The notes under the pieces were generated by a model, which made no database searches, had not been told where the DNA came from, and worked only from the letters and a program-made list of their open reading frames with translations. A stretch of DNA of 64,000 bases from UBA4615 sp964399635 (GTDB lineage: Bacteria; Pseudomonadota; Gammaproteobacteria; Burkholderiales; Burkholderiaceae_E), in contig CAYNRU010000029.1 in NCBI GenBank assembly GCA_964399635.1, positions 3,038 through 67,037 on the forward strand, in the 5' to 3' direction. Position numbers and translations under genes: made by a program. Below are positions 51,611-60,000 of the stretch, one piece after another; within the stretch, counting starts at the first letter, position 1, and each line of letters begins with the position of its first letter.

Positions 51611-52777
51611 ATGAAGCGGATCGACCTCATCTATTTCGATGCCGGCGGCGGACACCGTGCCGCGGCGCGCGCGCTGCAGGCGGCGATCACGCAGCAACTG
51701 CGGCCATGGCAGGTGCGTCTGGTGCATCTGATGCATGTGCTGGATCCGCAGCGGCGCTTCGAGCGGCTTACCAGCAGGGATCCCGAGTTTCTCTACAACT
51801 GGCGTCTCCAGCGAGGATGGACGCTCGGACTCGAACCCGAGCTGCGTCTGCTGCAAGGGGTCATCCGCGCGGGCCACCCGCTGCTGCTGCGGGCGCTGCG
51901 CCGCCACTGGTCGGGCAGCGAGCCGCCCGACCTGGTGGTGTCGCTCGTTCCCAACTTCAACCGAGCGCTGCGCCAGTCGCTGGCCGACGTGCTGCCGGGC
52001 GTGCCCTTCGTCACCGTGATGACCGACCTGGCCGACTTGCCGCCGCGGTTCTGGATCGAGTCCGGCATCGACCAGCACCTGGTGTGCGGTACCGACCGCG
52101 CCGTGGCGCAGGCTCGCGCCGCGGGCTATGGTCCGGACCGGATCCATCGCACCAGCGGCATGATCATCCGGCCCGAGTTCTATCGGACGACGGCGACGGA
52201 TCGGGGCTCGGTGCTCTCTGCGCTCGGCCTCGACCCCAGGCGCCCCACCGGTGTGGTGATGTTCGGCGGCTACGGGTCGCCCCAGATGGCGCGGATCGCC
52301 CGTCGACTGGACGACCAGCAGCTGGTGCTGATGTGCGGCCACAACGCACGACTGGCCGAAGCGCTGCGCGCGATGACCCGGTCGGCCCCGCACGCGGTGC
52401 TCGGCTTCACCGCCGACGTGCAGCGCTACATGCGAGCGGCCGACTGGTTCGTCGGCAAGCCCGGTCCCGGTGCCTTGAGCGAGGCGCTGCAGTGCGCGCT
52501 GCCGGTGATCACCTTCCGAAATGCCTGGACCATGCCGCAGGAGCGGTTCAACACCGAGTGGATCGAGCAGCAAGGGCTCGGGCTGGTGATCGAGTCGGCG
52601 CGCGAGCTCCCGATGGCGCTGGCGACGCTCCTGGCCGAGCTGTCGAGTTACCGCAACCGGGTGACCCGCATCGAGAACCGTGCGGTGTTCGAGCTGCCCG
52701 GCATCCTGGACCGGATCATGACGGACCGCGCCGGCACCCGAACCGCCCGACGCGCCGGTCTCGGGATTGCCGCATGA
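51611..52777 (+). CDS. MGDG-synthase-like glycosyltransferase (GT28 group)
   Basis: 388 aa. The start RIDLIYFDAGGGHRAAARAL is the MGDG-synthase N-terminal acceptor motif; VVSLVPNFNRALRQ, PFVTVMTDLADLPPRFW and the donor-binding GKPGPGALSEALQCALPVIT complete the pattern. Such enzymes transfer a sugar from a nucleotide donor to diacylglycerol or a related lipid. No signal or membrane helix is evident; the fold associates with the membrane surface. It sits directly after a GT4 enzyme of the same direction. Confidence 0.87.
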   Translation: MKRIDLIYFDAGGGHRAAARALQAAITQQLRPWQVRLVHLMHVLDPQRRFERLTSRDPEFLYNWRLQRGWTLGLEPELRLLQGVIRAGHPLLLRALRRHWSGSEPPDLVVSLVPNFNRALRQSLADVLPGVPFVTVMTDLADLPPRFWIESGIDQHLVCGTDRAVAQARAAGYGPDRIHRTSGMIIRPEFYRTTATDRGSVLSALGLDPRRPTGVVMFGGYGSPQMARIARRLDDQQLVLMCGHNARLAEALRAMTRSAPHAVLGFTADVQRYMRAADWFVGKPGPGALSEALQCALPVITFRNAWTMPQERFNTEWIEQQGLGLVIESARELPMALATLLAELSSYRNRVTRIENRAVFELPGILDRIMTDRAGTRTARRAGLGIAA

Positions 52778-52850
52778 GCGAGGCGAGCGTGGGCGACGCC
52801 GCGCCCTCGTCCCTGGCCGACTCTGCGGCACCCCCTGCGCGCCAGTGCAG

Positions 52851-53576
52851 TCACGGCGCAGCGACCGCCATGTCCGGCAGCAGCCGCTCGTATTCGCTCC
52901 TCACGACCGCGTAGCACTCGCAGGCGCGCTTCTCGAGCCCGGCGCGGTCGAGCACCTTGATGTGCCCTCGCGCATAGCGGATCAGGCCGGCAGCCTGCAG
53001 CTTCAGGGCGGCCTCGGTGACGCCTTCTCGGCGCACGCCGAGCATGTTCGCGATCAGTTCCTGCGTCATCACGAGCTCGTCGCTCTGCAGCCGGTCCAGG
53101 CTCATCAGCAGCCAGCGGCACAGCTGCTGGTCGAGCGCATGGTGCCGGTTGCATACCGCCGTCTGGGCCATCTGCGTGATCAGCGCCTGTGTGTAGCGCA
53201 GGATGAGGTGCAGCACGTCCGACGAGCGCTCGAACTCTCTCTGGATGGCCCGGGCACGCATCCGATAGCCGCTGCCGGCGCTCTGCACAACCGCCCGGCT
53301 GGGGGTCGATTCGCCGCCCATGACGAGCGCGACACCGACGAGGCCCTCGTTGCCCACCACGGCGACATCGGCCGACGAGCCGTCCTCCATCACGTAGAGC
53401 AGCGAGACGATCGCCGTGGTCGGGAAGTACGCGTGGCTCATCGTGCCGCCCGACTCGCAGAGAACCATGCCCAGGGGCAGGTCCGTCAACTCGAGAAGCG
53501 GCTCCCAGCGCCGCCATGCCTCGGGCCCGAGGGCGGCCACCAGATGGTTGTCCTGCGGGTGTGATGCTGCTGTCAT
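52851..53576 (-). CDS. Crp/Fnr-family transcriptional regulator
   Basis: 241 aa. cNMP-type beta-barrel (residues 20-150; FPTTAIVSLLYVMEDGSSAD), dimer helix, and a winged HTH with QELIANMLGVRREGVTEAAL as recognition region. It has none of the N-terminal cysteines of FNR and no clear cAMP-binding arginine pattern, so its signal is unknown. Start MTAASHPQDN is chosen because further upstream the frame is Arg/Ala-rich noise. It is divergent from the small membrane gene and the glucan synthase, which it may regulate. Confidence 0.87.
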   Translation of the reverse strand: MTAASHPQDNHLVAALGPEAWRRWEPLLELTDLPLGMVLCESGGTMSHAYFPTTAIVSLLYVMEDGSSADVAVVGNEGLVGVALVMGGESTPSRAVVQSAGSGYRMRARAIQREFERSSDVLHLILRYTQALITQMAQTAVCNRHHALDQQLCRWLLMSLDRLQSDELVMTQELIANMLGVRREGVTEAALKLQAAGLIRYARGHIKVLDRAGLEKRACECYAVVRSEYERLLPDMAVAAP

Positions 53577-53778
53577 CGGTCTGCTCCGGTTGGGTGCGTC
53601 GGAGCGGGGCCGCCGACATGCGTTGCACGCCGGCGCCTGACGCGCTGAGGACATCGGTGTGTGCGGTAGCGCACGTAGCGAGATCCGTGCCCGGCCGACA
53701 GCCCCGAGCTCCCGGGCGAGGGTCGCTATGTATTCCATCGCACGGACGGCTGACCCTGCGCCCGGTAGCGTCTGCGGC

Positions 53779-54054
53779 ATGAATGCACGTCACCCCGATC
53801 CCTTTACTGCGTCGAGTCGGGCGTCGCCTGGCTGGAGCACGTCCTCTTTCGGGCACGCCGCCATTGCCTCGCCGGCCGAATTGTCCGAGCTCGGTGCGCA
53901 CCTGCGAACCTGCTCCTGCGCGAGTGGGCACCTGTTCGCGCTCCAGTGCGGCGGCGAGGCGGTGCACGGCTTTCTGGCCGCGCGCATCGTCACCACGCTC
54001 GTCGTCGCGGCCGTCCTGATCGGCGCGTTGGTGACGGCGCTCCAGGTCGGGTGA
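53779..54054 (+). CDS. Small tail-anchored membrane protein coupled to the glucan synthase
   Basis: 91 aa. Mostly soluble, with a Cys-containing HLRTCSCASGHLFALQCGGE segment, then one membrane helix at residues 69-88 (RIVTTLVVAAVLIGALVTAL) ending almost at the C terminus. The stop overlaps the GTG start of the giant synthase gene by four bases (GTGA), a sign of translational coupling. No family recognised. The start is uncertain; an ATG at 53728 gives a longer form. The preceding gap 53577-53778 shows nothing clear. Confidence 0.5.
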   Translation: MNARHPDPFTASSRASPGWSTSSFGHAAIASPAELSELGAHLRTCSCASGHLFALQCGGEAVHGFLAARIVTTLVVAAVLIGALVTALQVG

Positions 54055-57000
54055 GACGGGCCAGCCTCTCACGCTGGGTGCCGGAGGCGTCGCCGTCGCT
54101 GTGCGACATGCTGGACGATGCGCGCGGCCCGCTCGAGCCGCCAATCCGCGCCGAGATCTTCGGCCGCGAGCGCTTCGAGCAGCACGGTGCGAGCCTCGCT
54201 GCGACGCACCGGTCAGAGAGCGCGAGCTGGCGTGCTGCAAACTTCTATCCTCGTCTGCATGCCAACATCGCCATGCTCCGCGATGCGCACCGGTACATCG
54301 GCGCACAGGCCGCGATGGGCTACGACGTCAGCCCGGCCGCGGAGTGGCTGCTGGACAACTTCCACCTGATCGAGGCGCAGCTGCGGACGATCCGGGAGGG
54401 CCTGCCGCGGCGTTACTTCCGGTCGCTGCCGCTGCTGACCGAGCCGCCGCTGGCAGGCCTGCCCCGCATCTACGGCGTCGCCTGGGCCTTTGTCGCGCAC
54501 ACCGACGGCGCGTTCGACGATGACCTCCTGGCAGCGTTCCTGATCGCCTACCAGCGGGTCTGCGCCCTCGACCTCGGCGAGTCCTGGGCGCTGCCCACCA
54601 CGCTGCGCATCGTGCTCGTCGAGCAGTTGCGTCGTCTCGCCGAGCGCGTTGCCGCCAACAAGGCCGCGCGCGAGCTGGCCAACCTGTGCTGCGACCGACT
54701 GAGCACCATCCCGATCGAGGACCTCGCCGCCGTGCTCCGCCTGCTCGAGCACCGCGGCGTGGCACGCGTCTTCCTCGCCCAGATGGCTCAGCGGCTTCAG
54801 GACAACGCCGATCCGGGCGACCCGCTGAGCAAGCACAGGCATTGGCTGCAGCGCGAGCTCCCCGACCCGGCTGCAGCGCGCCTGCAGCAGATCGCGGACC
54901 AGGCCGCCGACAACCTCAGCGTCGGCAACGCCGTCGGCTCGCTTCGCGTCATCGACGCCGCCGACTGGCCCGACATCGTCTCCCGCACCAGCCCGCTGAT
55001 GCGTCTGATGCTCGGCTCGCCGTTGTTCGAGGCCGAGGACACGGCGACGCGCGACCACACGCTGCACGGCATCGAACGGCTGGCGCGGCACAGCGGCCGC
55101 GGCGAGCTCGCCGTCGCGCAGGCGCTGCTCGCCTGCATGGGTGGCGCGTCCGACGCCGACGCTGCCGTCGCCGGGCACTGGCTCGGCGGCACCGGTCGGC
55201 CGGGCCTGCTGCGCGCGCTGGGGCTGCGCGAGGGGGCGCTCGCCCACGGGCGGGCGCTCGTGCGTCGCATGGCCCTGCCGATCTATCTCGGCGCGCTGCT
55301 GACGGGCACCCTCGGCCTGGTCGCCTGGGTCATGTGGCACGCCCAGGACGGCGGCGCCCCGCTTTCGGCGTGGATCCTGCTGCCGGCTGTGCTGGCGCTG
55401 TTCCCGGCGTCCGAGGCGGTGGTGGCGGTCATCAACCGACTGATCAGCGAGTCGGTGCACCCGCAACCGCTGCCGCGCCTGGCGCTCGCGCAGGGGGTTC
55501 CGCCGGAGCACCGCGTGATCGTCGTGATCCCGGCGATGCTCACCGACCCGGCCTCGACCGAGCGCCTGGCGCGCCGGCTGTTGCTGCACCACCTCGCCAA
55601 CGTCGAAGACCACACGCAGTTCGCGTTGCTGACCGACTTCACCGACGCCGACCGGCCGACACTCGCGTCCGATGCGGCGCTGCTGGCGCATGCAGTCCAG
55701 CAGATCGTCGCGCTGAACCTCGACCATGGCGGCACGCCGGAGTGCGGCGCCGCCCCCCGCTTCATCGTGCTGCATCGCGCGCGGCGCTTCTCCGAATCCG
55801 AGCAGCGCTGGATCGGTTGGGAGCGCAAGCGAGGCAAGCTCGAGCAGCTCGTCGTCGCGCTGGCCGAAGGCCGGGCCGACGCCTTCCTGGACCTCGGCGC
55901 AGAGTCGCGCATCGCCGCCGACACGCGGCACGTCCTCACGCTCGACAGCGACACCCGCCTGCCGCCCGGGCGGCTGCGCGCACTGGTCGGCGTGGCCGCG
56001 CATCCCCGTAACCAGCCGCGCCTCGATGCGGGCGGGCGCCGCGTGGTCGCGGGCTACGGCATCCTTCAGCCGCGCGTCGCGACGCCGCTGCCAGCCGCCG
56101 GAGAGCTGACGCCGTTCCACTGGATGTTCGCCGGGCAATGCGGCATCGATCCCTACAGCGCCGCGAGCTCCGAGGTCTACCAGGACGTATTCGGCGAAGG
56201 CAGCTTCTGCGGCAAGGGCCTGCTCGACGTGCACGCGGTGCACGCCGTGCTGTGCGGCCGACTGCCGGAGGAACGGGTTCTCAGCCACGACCTGCTGGAA
56301 GGCTCGCTGGTCCGCTGCGCGGCGGTCTCGGACATCACCGTGGTCGAGGAGGCACCGTCGCATGCCGACGTGGCGGCCGCGCGCGCGCACCGCTGGATCC
56401 GCGGCGACTGGCAGTTGCTGCCCTTCCTCGTGCGCGGTCACCTGCGTCTGCGCGCCATCAACCGCTGGAAGATGCTCGACAACCTGCGCCGCTCGCTCGT
56501 CGCGCCCGCCTCGCTCGCGCTGCTGCTGCTCGCGCTGGCGGGGCTGGCCGGCGCGCCGCCCGTCGTGCTCGTGCTGGCGCTGATCTTGATGGCATTCGTC
56601 GCCGGCCCGCTGATGGGGGCGATGGCCGGCCTGCTGCCGAGCCGCCGCGACGTCGCCGGCTTCCACTTCGGCTACCACGCCCTGGCCGATCTGGCGCGGG
56701 CGCTGCTGGGCGGACTATGGCACCTCGCGATGCTGCCGCAGCAGGCCCTGCTCGCACTCGACGCCCTGGCGCGCACGGTATGGCGGATGGCCGTCAGCCG
56801 GCGCCACCTGCTGCAGTGGACCACCGCGGCGAGCGCGCAGGCGCGGATGAAGATGGACCTGGCGTCGGTCGTGCGCCGGCATGCGATCGAGCCCGTGGCG
56901 GCGTGCACGTTGCTGGGCGTGCTGCTGGCGATGGGCGCTGCGTCACCGCTGCTCGCCGCGGTGCTGTGCGTCCTGTGGGCCGGATCGCCGCTGTGGATCT

Positions 57001-60000
57001 GGTGGTCCGGCCGCGTCCGGCCGGTGGACGCGGAGGCCGTGCTGCCACGGCAGGATCGCGCCTACCTCGAAGGCGTCGCGCGCGACACCTGGCGGCTCTT
57101 CGAACGCTGCGTCGGCCCGGAGGACAAGCACCTGCCGCCGGACAACCTGCAGACCGCCCCGAGCGACATGACGGCGCACCGCACCTCGCCGACGAACATC
57201 GGCATGTACCTGCTGAGCGCGGCCTGCGCGAATCGGTTCGGCTGGATCGACACGGCCGAGCTGGTGTCGCGCCTCGAGGCCACGCTCGGCACGCTTGCGA
57301 CGTTGCCGCGCCACCGTGGCCATTTCCTCAACTGGTACGACACGCTGTCGGGTGCCGCACTGCTGCCGATGTACGTGTCCACCGTGGACAGCGGCAACCT
57401 GAGCGGCCATCTGCTCGCGGTGGCCGGGGCCTGCCGGGAGCTGGCGCGCGCGGATACCGCGGGACCACAGCTGCGCGCGTTGGCCGATCGCTGCGAGCAC
57501 CTCGCGTGGGAGCCCGAGTTCGGGTTCCTCTACCACCCCAAACGGCACCTCTTCCACATCGGCTACCGCGTCGCCGAGCAGCATCTCGATGCCGCCTTCT
57601 ACGACCTGCTGGCGTCGGAGTCGCGGCTGACCAGCCTGCTCGCGATCGCCAAGGGCGAAGTGCCGATGCGACACTGGGCCGCGCTCGGCCGCCCGTTCTA
57701 CGCGGTCGGCACGGTGGCGGGGCTGCGCTCGTGGTCAGGCTCGATGTTCGAGTACCTGATGCCGGGCCTGGTGCTCGACGAGCCGCCCGGCAGCGTGCTC
57801 GCCGACGCCTGCCGCGCCGCGCTGCGCGAGCAGGTGGCATTCAGCGCGGCGCTGTCGGTGCCGTGGGGCATCTCGGAGTCGGCCTACGCGGGGCGCGACC
57901 ACACGCTCGCCTATCAGTACGCGCCGCATGGCGTGCCGCGCCTGGCGCTGCGCCGCACGCCGACCGACGAACTCGTGATTGCGCCGTACGCGACGGCCCT
58001 GGCGGCTCAGGTCGCCGCGCGCCGCGCCTGCGCCAATTTCGCCGCGCTCGAGGGGCTGGGCGCACGCGGGCGTTACGGCTTCATCGAGGCGCTCGACTTC
58101 TCGCCGGCCCGGCAGGCACTGGGCGCGACCTTCACACACGTGGGCACCTACATGGCGCACCACCAGGGCATGACGATCGTCGCCCTGGCCAACCTGCTGC
58201 TCGCCGGCGCGCCGCGGCGATGGGGCATGTCCCACGCGCGCCTCGAGGCCGTCTCACCGCTGCTCCACGAACGCGCGCCTCGGGAGGTCTCGACGCTGCA
58301 TGCGCCACCCGAAGGCCCCCTGCCGCAGACCCTGCAGCGAGGGCCGCCCGGAATGCTGCGCGAGGTGCTGCCTGGCGCCAACGCGGTCGAGCCGACGCAT
58401 GTGCTCTCCAACGGACGCTACAGCGTCACCCTGCGCGCCAATGGCGCCGGCGAGAGCCGTTTGGGGATTGCCGGCATCTCGCGCTCGCGCGATGACGCTC
58501 TGCGCGACGCGCTAGGCAGCTTCTTGTACCTGCGCTGGGACCGGCAACCGCGGCCCGTCTCGATCACGCAGCACCCGGCGCCCGACCCCAACGCCGTCTA
58601 CCGCAGTACGTACCATGGCGATCGCGTCTGCTTCGAGGCGTCCTGGCCCGAACTGCAGGCCCACACCACGGTCTGGGTGAGCCCGGAGGACGACGTCGAG
58701 TTCCGCCAGGTCGAGCTGCGCAACCTCGGCGAACGCACGCTCGAGCTCGAGCTGCTCTCGGCCTTCGAGGTCACGCTGACCGATCCGCGCGCCGACGAAG
58801 CCCACCCGGCGTTCTCGAACCTGTTCGTGCGTGCCGCCTGGCGCAGCCCCCATCAGGCGCTGGTGTTCGAACGTACCCCCCGCCTGGGCACCCAGCAGGG
58901 CCTGTGGGCGGCGCATTTCCTGGCCGGCAGCGAGCCGCCCGTGCTCGCCGTGCAGGCACAGACCGACCGTGCGCGCTGGCTCGGTCGCAACCGCGCCGCG
59001 AGCCAGCCGCTCGCGGCCTTCGATGCGATGCCGCAGACCACGATCCAGACCGGCCAGGCACTGGACACCGGCCTGGATCCGGTGTGCGCGCTCGCCGTGC
59101 ACCTGCGCATCGAGCCGCACTCGAAGGCCCTGCTGACCTTCGCCACCGCGGCCTCCGACAACGGCGGCGTGCTCAGCGCGGTGATCGACAAGTACCGCCA
59201 GGCGAGCCACGTGCAGCGTGCCTCGCTGATGTCGGCCACGCTGACCGGCATCCGCCTGCGGGCACTGCGGATCGGCCCGGAGAGCTTCGCCGCGATCCAG
59301 TCCCTGACCACCGCGCTGGTGTGCTGCCTCGCGCGCCCGAGGTCCGCGGCCGACCGCGCGCAGGGTCCGGTGGGCGACGTGTGCGACAAGCGCGTGCTGT
59401 GGCGATTCGGCATCTCCGGCGACCGGCCGATCGTGCTGGTGTCTGCCGGTACGCGCCAGGACCTCGGGCTGCTGCGCGCGCTGTCCCAGGCGCTCGGCGT
59501 CTGGGCCTGGGGCGGCGTCGCCTGCGACCTGGTGATCGTCGACACCGAGCCGACCTCGTACACGATGGCGCTGCACGCCGAGCTCTCCGGGATGCGCGAG
59601 CGTCACGCCGCCGACATCGCTGCGCAGGGCGGTCCCGCGGTCACCGCGATGCATGTGCTGAGGGCCGAGACGCTCTCGGGCGACGAATGGAGCACGCTCG
59701 CCCATCTGGCACGCGTGCGCCTGCGCGCCGACGGCCGGCCGCTGCTGCATCACGTGCAGGAATGGATCGACGCCCACGAGCAGGCCTTCGAGCGTCGCCA
59801 CGGCACCTCGACCACGCCGGTGGCGCTGCCGTGGGCCACCGACGCGCCGGTGCCGGCGCCGGTGGGGGGCTTCGCGCAGGGCTCAGGCGAGTTCTCGTTC
59901 GACGTCGGAGCCCGGATGCGTCCCACGCGTCCCTGGATCAACGTGCTGGCGAACGAGGCGTTCGGCGCCCACCTCTCGGAGGTCGGCGGCGGCTACACCT

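Noticed and set aside
54213..56678. Long antisense open frame opposite the glucan synthase N-terminal half
   Set aside because: Same high-GC mirror effect; the plus-strand frame carries clear glycosyltransferase motifs, while the antisense product is low-complexity Arg/Gln/His-rich sequence.
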